From the NCBI RefSeq assembly GCF_035825295.1, contig NZ_JAYMGI010000002.1, forward strand, positions 682,001 through 746,000: a stretch of 64,000 nucleotides of DNA, given 5' to 3'. Position 1 is the stretch's first letter, and each line of letters opens with the position of its first letter. Both the position numbers and the translations under genes were made by a program. The notes beneath the pieces are model-generated. The model searched no databases. It saw only the letters and a program-made list of their open reading frames with translations, and was not told the DNA's origin. The stretch is from Actinacidiphila sp. DG2A-62. GTDB taxonomy: Bacteria; Actinomycetota; Actinomycetes; Streptomycetales; Streptomycetaceae. Positions 45,953 through 55,414 of the stretch are shown here, piece by piece.

Positions 45953-46339
45953 GTGGGTGACGCCGCGGCGGCACGCCGGCTCGCGGCGGTCTGCGGCCAC
46001 ATGGCGGAGATCAGGGCGGACCTGCGGAACGGGCCTGGCGACGAGGGCCCGCTGGACCTGCTGCTCGCGGCCGTACGCGGCGGCCGGGACGTGTCCGCGC
46101 CGATGGCCGTGCTGCACGCGGCGCTCCAGGCCGGCGGCGACCCGCTCGGGCTCGACGGCTACGCGCCCGGCGGCGGGTCGGCCCGCGGTCTGCGGCTGAC
46201 CGGGGTGGCCGACCGGCCGGCCGAGCCGGTGTACCTGTGCCCGTCGGGCCGCTGCGACCGGTACTGGTGGCCGCGGGGACCCGAACCGGTGCCGCACTGC
46301 GCGATCGACGGCGCCGAGCTGCGCGCCGAACGGCTCTGA
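45953..46339 (+). CDS. Small putative zinc-ribbon protein beside CHAT gene
   Basis: The supported part is about 128 residues from GTG 45953: a helical region (ARRLAAVCGHMAEIRADL, LDLLLAAVRGGRDVSAPMAVLHAAL) and a C-terminal Cys motif YLCPSGRCDRYWWP...PHCAIDGAELRAERL that looks like a zinc ribbon. Upstream, another frame from GTG 45664 with GGAGGGG before it reads as a Gly/Ala-rich linker (TGAGAGGATGAGAGG) for about 95 residues and ends at 45960; a one-base shift near 45945 would join it to this gene. It is 5 bp before the next gene and divergent from the TPR-CHAT gene, so it is probably an adaptor of the same system. Confidence 0.62.
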   Translation: MGDAAAARRLAAVCGHMAEIRADLRNGPGDEGPLDLLLAAVRGGRDVSAPMAVLHAALQAGGDPLGLDGYAPGGGSARGLRLTGVADRPAEPVYLCPSGRCDRYWWPRGPEPVPHCAIDGAELRAERL

Positions 46340-46343
46340 TCCC

Positions 46344-47282
46344 GTGGGCGATCTGCTCTCCGAGCTGGGCAAGAAGCTCGCCGAACGGTGGCTGTCGCTG
46401 CTGGTGCTGCCCGGCGCGCTCTACCTCGCGGTGGCCGCGGTCGCGCACACGCTCGGCCAGGCGCACCCGTTCGACCTGCGCCGGCTGACCGACCAGGTGT
46501 CCGCGTGGGCGTCCCGGCCCGCGGTGGACACCGCCGGCGGCCAGGTCGTCCTGCTGGCCGCGGTGCTCGCGGGCGCCGCCGCGGCGGGCTTGGCCGCGCA
46601 GGCGCTGGGCACCGCGGCCGAACGGCTCGGCCTGGCCGCCGACTGGCCGGCGTGGCCGCGCCCGCTGCGCGATCTCGCCGCTTGGCGCGCGGAATCGAGG
46701 AAGCGCCGCTGGACCGGGGCCGCGCGCACCTGGCACCAGCAGCGCGACCTCGCCGCGGGCCTGCTGGCCGGTTCGGGGCTGCGGCCGGACCCGGCCGAAC
46801 GCCACCGGGCGCGGCGTACGATGCGCCGGATCGCCCAGGAGGAGCCCGGGCGGCCGACGTGGAGCGGCGACCGCGTCGACGCCGTCGCGGCGCGGCTGGA
46901 GCGCGATCTCCACGTGGATCTGGTGACGGTCTGGCCGCCGTTGTGGCTGGTCCTGCCCGAGGACGTCCGCACTCAGGTGACCGCCGCGCGCCAGGCGCTG
47001 TCGCGGGCCGCGGCCCTGGCCGCGTGGGCCGTCCTCTATCTGCCGCTCGCCGCGTGGTGGTGGCCCGCGGCGGTCGTGACCGCCGTGCTGCTGACGGCCG
47101 GGCGGTCCCGCTTCCGCACCGCCGCGGACACCTACGCCCTGCTGCTGGAGGCCGCCGTCCGCCTGCACGCCCGCGCCCTCGCCGACCACCTCGGACTGAC
47201 CCCGGCCAGCCCGCCGGCCCCCGCCCTCGGCGACGCCCTGACCCGCCACCTCACCAGCTCGCCCCCGCCACCGCCCCCCTGA
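46344..47282 (+). CDS. Membrane protein of CHAT locus
   Basis: A 312-residue protein of unknown family. Predicted membrane helices are at residues 16-35 (LSLLVLPGALYLAVAAVAH), 65-90 (VVLLAAVLAGAAAAGLAAQAL) and a hydrophobic hairpin at 225-255 (ALAAWAVLYLPLAAWWWPAAVVTAVLLTAG). The central 100 residues are soluble and charged with a WPAWPRPLRDL motif. The C-terminus ends in a proline run. GTG at 46344 begins 5 bp after the zinc-ribbon gene, so they are one unit. It may anchor the CHAT protease or act as its cell-envelope sensor or target; this is inference. Confidence 0.78.
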   Translation: MGDLLSELGKKLAERWLSLLVLPGALYLAVAAVAHTLGQAHPFDLRRLTDQVSAWASRPAVDTAGGQVVLLAAVLAGAAAAGLAAQALGTAAERLGLAADWPAWPRPLRDLAAWRAESRKRRWTGAARTWHQQRDLAAGLLAGSGLRPDPAERHRARRTMRRIAQEEPGRPTWSGDRVDAVAARLERDLHVDLVTVWPPLWLVLPEDVRTQVTAARQALSRAAALAAWAVLYLPLAAWWWPAAVVTAVLLTAGRSRFRTAADTYALLLEAAVRLHARALADHLGLTPASPPAPALGDALTRHLTSSPPPPPP

Positions 47283-47318
47283 TCCGAGGCTCCCCGGGCA
47301 CGGCGCGGCCGAAGGGCT

Positions 47319-47690
47319 TCACCGCTGGGGAGCCGCTGAACGGAGCCCGTACTCGGCCAACCACTGGAGCAGGTCCTGACGAGAGGCCCCGACGAGGCGG
47401 CCTCCGGTGAAGCGGGCGTCGTCGGTCACCTCTGCCACGCACTCCGAAGGTGGCGTGAACGACCGGGCTTCCTCGTCGGTGGCGAACTCGCCCTCCGCCA
47501 GGACCAGACCCCGCAGACGGCCGTCGAAGACATCGACGCCCCAGGGGCGACACGCTGATACGCGTCTTGGTCAGCACCGCAGCCGGCAGTGAGGCGAGCA
47601 GGTCGTACTTCCCGCTCGATACGCGCGTACTTTCCCGGGTGAACGGTCTGACCTTGAGTCCCGCCGGCCTTGTCCCTCATGAAGACAGCT
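47319..47690 (-). pseudogene. CYTH-domain protein remnant
   Basis: Minus-strand translation gives LKVRPFTRESTRVSSGKYDLLASLPAAVLTKTR in one frame and, after a one-base shift near 47545, WGVDVFDGRLRGLVLAEGEFATDEEARSF...EVTDDARFTGGRLVGASRQDLLQWLAEYG in another, up to TGA at 47319. This is the C-terminal half of CYTH (triphosphate tunnel) proteins. The N-terminal half with the EXEXK strand is missing, so the gene is truncated as well as frameshifted. Confidence 0.75.
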
Positions 47691-47949
47691 TCCCAGCCGG
47701 TCCCGCGGGAAGTGCCGGAGCGCCTTCGCCGGTCACAGCCCCTGCGGGTGTGGGGGCGTGGGGGCGAGGAGGGTGGAGGGGGGTCCTGGAGGTCGTCGAT
47801 CCGGCGGTGACGGACGGCAGTCATCCCCATGTCGGGGGCCGCCATGACGCGGGCGGGGGTGTCGTCGACGCCGCGGCGCGGGCCGCGGGCCAAGAAGCAG
47901 CGTGCCGGTCACGACCGCCCGGTCCCGTACGGCTTCGGGCAGCGACCGG

Positions 47950-48408
47950 TCAACTGCCGTCGGTGGACTGCTCCGCGGCGCCGAGGATGCGCAGGATGTC
48001 GACCAGCGTCGACATCTGCTGCCGCGTCAGCGGTGCGAACAGCTCCTCCGCCGCGGCCTCGTAACCGGCCGTCCACTCCTCGGCCAGTGCCGCCCCTTCC
48101 GCCGTCACCCGGAGGAGGACGGAACGGCGGTCGTCCACGCTGGTCTGCCGTTCCAGCAGTCCGTCGCGGACGAGCGCCTCGACCAGGCTGGACGCGGTGC
48201 CCTGGGCGATGCCGACCGCGAGCGCCAGCTCGGTGAGGCGGACGGGCTGCGACCGTGCCACCTGGACCACCAGGCGGGACCTCGGCGTGGACACCCCGTG
48301 CTCGCCGAGACGTTCGTCGAAGTGGCGCACGAGGATCTTCGCCGTGCGGCTGAACTCGTCGGCGACCTGTGCGGCCGTGAGCTTCCCGCCCTGGGGCACC
48401 TGGGGCAC
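47950..48408 (-). CDS. MarR family transcriptional regulator
   Basis: A 152-residue winged-helix protein: FSRTAKILVRHFDERLGEHGVSTPRSRLVVQVARSQPVRLTELALAVGIAQGTASSLVEALVRDGLLER covers helices 1-4 and the recognition helix, DDRRSVLLRVTAEG the wing. GTG at 48408 follows AGGAGG; ATG at 48438 would lengthen it by ten residues. It is divergent from an SDR gene, and a palindrome lies between them, the usual MarR arrangement for sensing a small aromatic ligand. Confidence 0.9.
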   Translation of the reverse strand: MPQVPQGGKLTAAQVADEFSRTAKILVRHFDERLGEHGVSTPRSRLVVQVARSQPVRLTELALAVGIAQGTASSLVEALVRDGLLERQTSVDDRRSVLLRVTAEGAALAEEWTAGYEAAAEELFAPLTRQQMSTLVDILRILGAAEQSTDGS

Positions 48409-48462
48409 CGCCCACCTCCTCCTTGACGCCTCGATCATACGGAAGGTTACATAGACGTAGAT

Positions 48463-48472
48463 ACATCGATGT
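48463..48472. promoter_or_regulatory. Palindrome in MarR/SDR divergent promoter
   Basis: ACATCGATGT is a perfect 10-bp palindrome and a related ACATAGACGT lies 14 bp upstream. The position, between MarR and its divergent target, fits an operator. The second half-site suggests a dimer pair. Confidence 0.55.
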
Positions 48473-48582
48473 CGAACTATTCGCCGCCGATGCATCCGAG
48501 GGGCGGTCATGCCCGCGCGCACCCGGCGCGGCGGCCGACGTCGCGCGCGGAGACCGCGCGCTCAACCGTGCGGAGTGGAACC

Positions 48583-49569
48583 ATGAAGATCTTCGTCACC
48601 GGCGGCAGCGGTTTCGTCGGCAACGCGTCCGTCCACCGCCTGGTCGCCGAAGGACACGACGTCACGGCACTGGCCAGGTCGGACGCCGGTGCCCGGCGGG
48701 TAGGCGCGGCCGGCGCCCGGCCCGTTCGTGGGGATCTCGCCGACCTCCGCCAGGACGCCGCTGCGGCGCCGGGCTGGCTCGCCGAACTGCGGGGGGCCGA
48801 CGCGGTCGTGCACCTCGCGGCCCGCATGGAGTTCTGGGGGCCCGACGCGCTCTTCGCACAGGCCAACCAGATCCCGACCGTCGCCCTGCACGCCGCGAGC
48901 GTGGCCGCCGGGGTGCGACGCTTCGTGCTCGTCAGTGCCGCGTCGGTCTCCACCGGCAGCCAGCGCCGTCCCGTCGTCGACGAGTCGACGCCGGAGGGCC
49001 GCCCGAACACCGCCTACAGCCGCGTCAAGCTCGCCACCGAGCGCGCCCTCCGGGACGCGCCGAGCGGGAGCACCGAACTGGTGATCCTCCGCCCGCCGTT
49101 CGTCTGGGGCCGCGGAATGACGACGATCGACGCGATGGCCGAGGTCGCGGAGGCCGGACGGTTCGCCTGGATCGACCACGGCACGCACATCGTCGACTTC
49201 GTGCACGTCGAGAACCTGGTCGGCGCCGTGCTCCTGGGACTCACGCACGGCCGCCACGCACGCGCCTACTACGTGACCGACGGCACCCCGGTGCCCGTCC
49301 GCGACTTCCTGACCCCCTTGCTGGCCACCCGCGGCGTGGATTTGTCCCGCAGCCGCAGCGTCCCCCTGGCGGTCGCGGCGCCCGCGGCGGCGGTGATGGA
49401 CCGCACCGCGCGCCTGCTGCGCCGCAAGACCGCTCCCCCGCTGACGAACTGGCTCGTCGGCTTCACCGGCCGGGACCGTTCCTACGACATCACCGCCGCG
49501 AGGACGGAACTGGGCTACGCACCCGAGGTGACCCTGGACAGGGGCCTGGCGGAGATGCGCCGACCCTGA
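48583..49569 (+). CDS. NAD(P)-dependent epimerase/dehydratase (extended SDR)
   Basis: A 328-residue extended SDR: nucleotide site FVTGGSGFVGNASVHRL (residues 4-20), VVHLAARMEFWGP, and the catalytic pair in AYSRVKLATE (YxxxK). The ILRPPFVWGRG and DFVHVENLV motifs are typical of 3-beta-hydroxysteroid dehydrogenase-like members. GGAGTGGAACC lies before ATG 48583. Divergent MarR gene likely controls it. The substrate, perhaps an aromatic alcohol or sterol-like compound, is not deducible. Confidence 0.92.
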   Translation: MKIFVTGGSGFVGNASVHRLVAEGHDVTALARSDAGARRVGAAGARPVRGDLADLRQDAAAAPGWLAELRGADAVVHLAARMEFWGPDALFAQANQIPTVALHAASVAAGVRRFVLVSAASVSTGSQRRPVVDESTPEGRPNTAYSRVKLATERALRDAPSGSTELVILRPPFVWGRGMTTIDAMAEVAEAGRFAWIDHGTHIVDFVHVENLVGAVLLGLTHGRHARAYYVTDGTPVPVRDFLTPLLATRGVDLSRSRSVPLAVAAPAAAVMDRTARLLRRKTAPPLTNWLVGFTGRDRSYDITAARTELGYAPEVTLDRGLAEMRRP

Positions 49570-49621
49570 CACGCCCCCCGGCGCCCTCCGGCCGGGGCCG
49601 GCCCCAGCGGCGCGATCGCGG

Positions 49622-52600
49622 TCAGCGGGCGTCGGCGGAGCGGCCCGGGGCGGTGGTGAGGACGTGGCGGCCGGGGCGCACGCCGGTCACCCGCAGACAG
49701 CCGTTGTCGTACGCGGCCGGGACCCGGTGGCCGTCCAGGTAGGCGAAGGCGGCGCCGTGGCCGGAGGCGTGCGCCGCGCCCCGGGGCGAGCCGTGCGCGG
49801 TGGTCGCGGCGCTCGGCAGGCAGACGTCGGCGCTGGTGTTGGGCGGGACGGTCACCGTGAGGTCGACATGGCCGTCGGCGGCGGTCCGGAACGCCGCGCC
49901 GATCCCGCCCCTCCGGGTCGGCACGGTGATGTGCGCCCAGCTCACCCCGCCCGGCTGGGGCCTGATGTCGAAGGTCGCGTAGCCGGGGGTGGTCGGCCTG
50001 ATGCCGAACATGTCGCGCGGGATGTCGAAGGCGGGCGAGGCTGCCCACGGGTGGGAGTAGGTGGTGTTGGGCTTCAGCGACAGGTCCCAGGCCTCCATGG
50101 TCGCGCCCGCGCCCGCCCTGATCATGTTCAGCCAACTGTCGGTGCCGGTGGACGTCAGCAGCGCGTGGGCCAGGTCGGGCCGACCGCCGGCGTAGAGCGC
50201 CTGGATCATGAACGCGGCGCAGTAGACGCTGCACGCCATGCCGCGGCTGCCGAGGTAGGTCGCGACCCGCGCCGCCCGCCCGCTGTCGGCCAGGCCGAAC
50301 GCGGTCGCGAACACACTGGCCTGCACGGCGTAGTGGCCGATCGGGGCGCCGGAGTCGTCCAGGCCGTCGCGGTACGCGCCCTTGACCGGGTCCCACATCG
50401 TCGCGTTCACCGCGGACTTGATGGCATCGGCCTTGGCGCTGTCGGCGGCGGCGTCCGCGGTGCGGCCGAGCGCGGTGGCGATGTCGGCCATGTCGCGGTA
50501 GGCGGCGTAACCGATCGCGTTGACCACGGTGTTGTACGAGCTGAACACGTAGCCGTCGCGCTCGGAGGCGGGCCAGTCCACGATGTCGCAGTCGGCGCCG
50601 CAGGTGCCGCCGGTGTCGCCGGTGGTCTTGTGGATCAGCCCGCTCGCCGGGTCGAACCACGTGTCGGGCAGCTTGCCCCGCAGCGCGGTGTAGCCGGCGG
50701 CGAGCGCGGTGGTGTCGCCGGTCGCCTCGTAGCTGTCGTGGACGGCGAGGACGAGATACATCGGCCACTCGGTGGGCCAGGTGCGGCTGGACAGCAGGAA
50801 CCTGAGCGAGTAGTCGCCGAGCGCGGCGTCGCCCCCGGTGTAGAGGTTGGCCATCAACTGCAGGTAGGAGTCGGCCTCGTAGACGCCGCGCTCGCGCTCC
50901 CAGGAGTCGACGTAGAGGTTCTGGTCGGACATCTCCACGGTGTTCCTGGACAGCGCCCACACCTGGTCGAGCGCGGCGTCGGAGGAGTCGAAGACGCCGG
51001 CCGACTCGTCGAACGGGTAGACGTACGCCTCGGCCGTGAGGTCGGCGGCGGTCAGGCCGGTGGGCGCGCCGGTGATCTGGACGTAGCGGAAGACCCGCAG
51101 GCCCCAGGTCTCCAGGTGCTGGCTGCCCGCCTTCAGCGTCCACGTGTCCTCGTACGTGTTGCCCGCCGAGGTCTTGTATCTGACGGTGTTGGGGCCCGAG
51201 GTCACCTCGCCGTAGCGGATGTCGAGCACCTGCCCGGCGCTGCCGGTGAGGTCGAGGGAGAGCCCGCCGATCCAGCTGCGGCCGTAGTCGACGAAGTAGT
51301 CGCCGGGCGCGTACTCGACCGCGGAGGCCGGGGTCTTGAACTGCTGCCGCACCTTGGCGGTGGGGGTGGGCTCCAGATCGGCGAAGGCGGCCTTGACGAC
51401 CGGCGCCGTCCACGACGAGGCGTCGAAGCCGGGGGCGGCGAATCCGGCGGGGTAGGCGCGGGAGTCGAAGTCCTCCATCGGCGCGGTGTAGTAACCGGTG
51501 CCGATGCTGCCGGCGTTCGGCAGGACGTCGGCGCCGCTTCTGGCCTTCCAGCCGGGCCCGGTGCCGAAGGTCTGGGTGCTGCCGTCGGTGTAGCGGACCA
51601 CGAGGTCGGCCAGGAAGCGCTGGTCGCTGGTGGTGTAGGCGAGCACGCCGAGGGTGTTGACCGCGCCGGGCCGCAGCAGCGACGCGACGTCGTAGCCGTC
51701 GTAGCGGGTCTCCGAGCCGACCGGCCGGGTGGGACCGACCCCGGTGAAGGCGCCGTTGACCCACAGCTTGTAGACGAACTGCCGGGTCGGCGCCGTGGAG
51801 GCGCCCGTCGCGTACAGGTGGGCCCAGGCGATCCGCTTGCCCGCGGCCAGGGTGGTGTCGCCGCGCAGGAAGACCCAGTCGACCGAGCCGAAGCCGGTGC
51901 CGCAGCTCCTGCTCTTGTCGATGAACAGCGCCTGGTCCACGACGGTGCCGCAACTGAAGCCGCTGTCACCGGGGTTGCTGAAGTCGTTGTGGTACAGCAG
52001 GGTCCCGCCGGAGCCGGTGACGGTGATGTCGTCGAACGTGGCCTGCTCGGTCAGCCCGGTGCGGAAGCCGACGCCGCCGGAGGCGAAGGTGGCGTCGGTG
52101 GTGGTGTCCACCGGCGTCCAGGCGGTCGCGGCGGCGGGCTTGAGGTAGGTGGTGAAGGTCGGGCCGGCGGCCACGATCCGGAAGTCGTACGCCGCTCCTG
52201 TGGCCAGCGCGAAGGGCAGCGGCTCGGCCGCCTTGAGGTCGGAGAAGACGCCGTTCTTCTGCACCTGCGGGGCGATGGTGTTCTCGCCGTTGCCCTTGAA
52301 CTGCCACAGGTAGAAGTCGCGCGTGTCGGACTCGCGGAAGGTGACGCTCGCGTACTTGGCGTCGATGACGAAGCTGCCTTCGAAGGTGTAGTCGCGCCAC
52401 AGCGCGTCGGCCGCCCAGATCGGCGAGGCGCCGGTCCAGCTCGTGCCCGGGCCGGTGCCGAAGGACGCGGTGGCCGACCAGGCCGAGGCCGCGCCCGACG
52501 CGTCCCAGGTGCGCACCCGCCACACGTACCCGGAGGCGGCGCGCAGCGCCGGGCCGCCGTAGGCGACGTTGCCGCTCGCGGCCGAGGCGACCCGGCCGGA

Positions 52601-52969
52601 GTCCCACACGTCGGGGGCGCCGGCCAGGGCGGCGGCCGTGGTCGCCACCTGGATCTGGTATCCGCTCTGGCGGCCCGCGCCGACCTGCCATCCCAGCAGC
52701 GGCGTACGGCTCGCGTCGAGGTCGACGGGAGCGGTCAGGCCGCCGACGGTGAGGCCGTGCGGGGCCGCTCCCGCGCCGTCGCGGGGGTGCGCCGCCACGT
52801 GACCCGCTCCGTGGCCCGCTCCGTGGCCCGGTCCCGCCGCGGCGGCGGGCGACGCCGGGGCGCCGAGCACGAGGCCGGCCACGGTGAGCCACGCGGTCAG
52901 CGCCGCGAGCAGCATCAGCACGGGGCGACGAGCGGCGGGCCGGCCGCTGGCGGTTCTGGGCTGCACCAT
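49622..52969 (-). CDS. Secreted alpha-L-rhamnosidase, GH78
   Basis: An 1115-residue exported enzyme. Residues 1-44 are a signal peptide (RRPVLMLLAALTAWLTVAGLVLGAPASPAAAA), followed by a His-rich repeat (GHGAGHGAGHVAAH). Then come an Fn3-like domain with LLGWQVGAGRQSGYQIQV, a jelly-roll insertion (WRDYTFEGSFVIDAKYASVTFRESD, residues 190-330), the rhamnosidase N domain (KLWVNGAFTGVGPTRP), and the (alpha/alpha)6 catalytic domain from about residue 650. The acidic loop LYVDSWERERGVYEADSYLQ corresponds to the DxxRxE catalytic region; a C-terminal beta-domain ends the protein. It releases L-rhamnose from plant glycosides or pectin. A LacI-type operator lies 14 bp upstream. Confidence 0.93.
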   Translation of the reverse strand: MVQPRTASGRPAARRPVLMLLAALTAWLTVAGLVLGAPASPAAAAGPGHGAGHGAGHVAAHPRDGAGAAPHGLTVGGLTAPVDLDASRTPLLGWQVGAGRQSGYQIQVATTAAALAGAPDVWDSGRVASAASGNVAYGGPALRAASGYVWRVRTWDASGAASAWSATASFGTGPGTSWTGASPIWAADALWRDYTFEGSFVIDAKYASVTFRESDTRDFYLWQFKGNGENTIAPQVQKNGVFSDLKAAEPLPFALATGAAYDFRIVAAGPTFTTYLKPAAATAWTPVDTTTDATFASGGVGFRTGLTEQATFDDITVTGSGGTLLYHNDFSNPGDSGFSCGTVVDQALFIDKSRSCGTGFGSVDWVFLRGDTTLAAGKRIAWAHLYATGASTAPTRQFVYKLWVNGAFTGVGPTRPVGSETRYDGYDVASLLRPGAVNTLGVLAYTTSDQRFLADLVVRYTDGSTQTFGTGPGWKARSGADVLPNAGSIGTGYYTAPMEDFDSRAYPAGFAAPGFDASSWTAPVVKAAFADLEPTPTAKVRQQFKTPASAVEYAPGDYFVDYGRSWIGGLSLDLTGSAGQVLDIRYGEVTSGPNTVRYKTSAGNTYEDTWTLKAGSQHLETWGLRVFRYVQITGAPTGLTAADLTAEAYVYPFDESAGVFDSSDAALDQVWALSRNTVEMSDQNLYVDSWERERGVYEADSYLQLMANLYTGGDAALGDYSLRFLLSSRTWPTEWPMYLVLAVHDSYEATGDTTALAAGYTALRGKLPDTWFDPASGLIHKTTGDTGGTCGADCDIVDWPASERDGYVFSSYNTVVNAIGYAAYRDMADIATALGRTADAAADSAKADAIKSAVNATMWDPVKGAYRDGLDDSGAPIGHYAVQASVFATAFGLADSGRAARVATYLGSRGMACSVYCAAFMIQALYAGGRPDLAHALLTSTGTDSWLNMIRAGAGATMEAWDLSLKPNTTYSHPWAASPAFDIPRDMFGIRPTTPGYATFDIRPQPGGVSWAHITVPTRRGGIGAAFRTAADGHVDLTVTVPPNTSADVCLPSAATTAHGSPRGAAHASGHGAAFAYLDGHRVPAAYDNGCLRVTGVRPGRHVLTTAPGRSADAR

Positions 52970-52983
52970 CGAAGCCTCCGAAA

Positions 52984-52997
52984 ATGAAACGATTCAT
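52984..52997. promoter_or_regulatory. LacI-type operator at rhamnosidase gene
   Basis: ATGAAACGATTCAT is a 14-bp palindrome with one mismatch and central CG, directly before the rhamnosidase start. No matching regulator gene is adjacent, so control in trans is likely. Confidence 0.65.
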
Positions 52998-53233
52998 CCC
53001 CGGAGGGCGCGAAAGCCTCCTCCAGGACAGGCGCGGGACGGGTGCCATCTTGATGGCGGCGGCGAGGAGTGTCAATGAGACTGAAACGTATTCGGGGCGC
53101 CGGGGACGGCAGGTGCGGGCCTCGTCGGACCGACGAACGCCTGGCACGCGTGACCCGTACGCGGCGCGTCCGATCCTGCCGGGCGGGTTGACGTGGACCT
53201 GGCGTGCGTCGAGACTGCGGGACGATCCCGGCG

Positions 53234-53247
53234 TGAGAGCGCTCTCA
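53234..53247. promoter_or_regulatory. CebR-like operator upstream of GH16 gene
   Basis: TGAGAGCGCTCTCA is a perfect 14-bp palindrome close to the cellobiose-repressor consensus (TGGGAGCGCTCCCA) of Streptomyces. It lies 118 bp upstream of the beta-glucanase start. Confidence 0.68.
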
Positions 53248-53364
53248 GAACGAGGGCGTTCAGGAGACGGCCCCATCCCCCACAACGGTGCGCGCCTTCC
53301 GGTCTCCGCGGCTGCCCGGCCCTCGCCCCGATCCCGCGCACCGGCGGAGAGGTCAGGTTCTGCC

Positions 53365-54794
53365 GTGAAACGTCTGCCGTGGTTTCTGCCGTGGTTCGGT
53401 GCGGCACGTGGTGCCGCCGCCCCGGCGTCCGAGGTGCCCGAGGCGTCGGGCGCGCGTGGGCACACGCGCGGCCGGCGCGGGCCGCTCGCGGTGCTGAGCG
53501 CCCTGCTCCTGCTGGTCGCCGGCGCGCTGGCGCTGACCGTGTCCGGCGGCTCGACCGCGCTGGCCGCCCCGGCGCCGCCGTCGGGGTGGACCACCGTCTT
53601 CAGTGACGACTTCAACGGCGCCGCGGGCACCGGGCTGAACCGCTCGAACTGGCTCTACGACCTCGGCACCGGTTACAACTACCCGGGCGCCGCGGGCAAT
53701 TGGGGCACCGGCGAGATCGAGTCGGCCACCGACTCGACCACGAACGTCTACCAGGACGGCGCCGGCCACCTCGTCATCAAGCCGGTCAAGGACGCGTCCG
53801 GGCACTGGACGTCGGGCCGTGTCGAGACCCAGCGCACCGACTTCGCCGCGCCGGCCGGCGGCCAGTTGGAGATCAGCGCGTCGCTCCAGCAGCCCAACCC
53901 GGCGCACGGACTGGGCTACTGGCCCGCGTTCTGGGCGATGGGCGCGGACGCCCGGCCGGTCGGGGCGACCAACTGGCCGAGCATCGGCGAGCTGGACATC
54001 ATGGAGGACGTCAACGCGCTGAGCCAGCACTCCACCACCTTCCACTGCGGCGCCTGGGCCGGGGAGTGCCATGACCCGGACGGCATCAGCAGCGGCCTCC
54101 AGGCGTGCGCCGGCTGCCAGACCGGCTTCCACACGTACTCGGTGATCGTGGACCGCACCACCACCTCGGCGGAGCAGCTGCGGTTCTACCTCGACGGCTC
54201 CCTGACGTACACCGTCAACGAGAACCAGGTCTCGACGGCCACCTGGCAGGCTGCCGTCGATCACGGCTTCTTCGCGATCTTCGACGTGGCGATCGGCGGC
54301 TCGTACCCCAACAAGGTCTGCGGCTGCACCTCGCCCTCGGCCGACATCAGCTCCGGCGCGGGCATGAGCGTCGACTGGTTCGCCGTCTACCGGAGCACGG
54401 GCGGCGGCGCCGGCACCACGACCGGCGGCACCACCGCCGGGGGACGACGACCGGCGGCACCACGACCGGCGGCACCACGGGCGGATCGACGACCGGATCG
54501 ACCGCCGGCAGCACCGGCGGCACCTCGACGCCGGACTTCACCGAGAGCGTCACCCGGACCGACGCGAGCCACGCGCTGATCAGCTTCCAGCCGACCACCC
54601 CGGCCGCCTACGTCGACGTGCACTACCTGGTGGGCGGTGTGAACCAGCAGAACTTCCGGATGACGAACAACGGCGGCACCTGGACGCAGACCGTCGGCTC
54701 CCTGACCGCGGGCTCGGTCCTCACCTACTGGTTCACCTACGAGAAGAACGGACCCCAGTACGACTCCCCGCACTACACCTACACCCAGACCTGA
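53365..54794 (+). pseudogene. Secreted GH16 endo-beta-1,3-glucanase with CBM56-like domain, frameshifted
   Basis: About 476 residues after correction. A long n-region and hydrophobic segment (PLAVLSALLLLVAGALALTV) end at ALA-AP as a signal peptide. The GH16 domain (residues 73-350) has WTTVFSDDFNG, YWPAFWAMG and the catalytic ELDIMEDV (two Glu around Asp). A Thr/Gly-rich linker is followed by about 85 residues (FTESVTRTDASHALISFQP...GSVLTYWFTYEKNGPQYDSP) like the beta-glucan-binding CBM56. The linker and CBM are in a different frame: a G run at 54439-54443 seems one base short. GTG at 53365 follows GGAGAGGTCAGG. It hydrolyses fungal or algal laminarin-like glucans outside the cell. Confidence 0.88.
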
Positions 54795-54911
54795 GCCCGG
54801 CCCCGGTCCGCCACCGGTCGTGACCCGGCGACGTGGCCGGCCGGGGCGGCAGCCGCGCGTCGGGCGGCTCGATCAGCGCCCACACGTCGGCGTCGGGGCG
54901 CGACGGGGAGG

Positions 54912-55346
54912 TCAGCGAGGTGCGGCGAGTACGTCCCGGAGGACGGTCGCGAGGGTGACGCGGGCCAGTTCGTGTCTCACGGTCTCCTCGATGCCCTCGT
55001 AGATGCTCCGCATCGCCGGCTGGATGCCGTGGCCCACCACGCACCCCTGGTTCGGGGTGGCGCGGTGCAGGGCGAACAGCGGCCCGGGTTCCACTGCCTC
55101 GTACACGTCGAGCAGGGTCATCGACTCCAGCTCGCGCGCCAGCGACCAGCCCGCGCCCACGCCCCGCCGGGACTCCACGAGCCCGGCCCTGCGCAGGTCG
55201 CCGAGCAGCCGTCTGATCACCACCGGATTGGTGTTCGCGCTGGTCGCGATCTGCTCGGACGTGGCGACCTCATGCCCCTGGCGCTGGTAGAGGCCGATCC
55301 AGGCCAGCGCGTGGGCGGCGATGGTCAGCCTGCTGTTGGCGCTCAT
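54912..55346 (-). CDS. Rrf2 family transcriptional regulator
   Basis: A 144-residue winged-helix protein: LTIAAHALAWIGLYQRQGHEVATSEQIATSANTNPVVIRRLLGDLRRAGLVESRRGVGAGW spans the DNA-binding domain, followed by the ESMTLLDVYEAVEPGPLFALHR dimer helix. Only one Cys (NQGCVVG) occurs where iron-sulfur members have three, so it is the YwnA/NsrR-like type without a cluster. ATG at 55346 follows AGGAGGAG. It is divergent from an SDR gene with a long palindrome between. Confidence 0.9.
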   Translation of the reverse strand: MSANSRLTIAAHALAWIGLYQRQGHEVATSEQIATSANTNPVVIRRLLGDLRRAGLVESRRGVGAGWSLARELESMTLLDVYEAVEPGPLFALHRATPNQGCVVGHGIQPAMRSIYEGIEETVRHELARVTLATVLRDVLAAPR

Positions 55347-55414
55347 GGGCTCCTCCTGTCGGCTACAACGCTTCATGGTATCGGCAGTCGTAACAGTGGT
55401 GGTTGCACCAGAGT

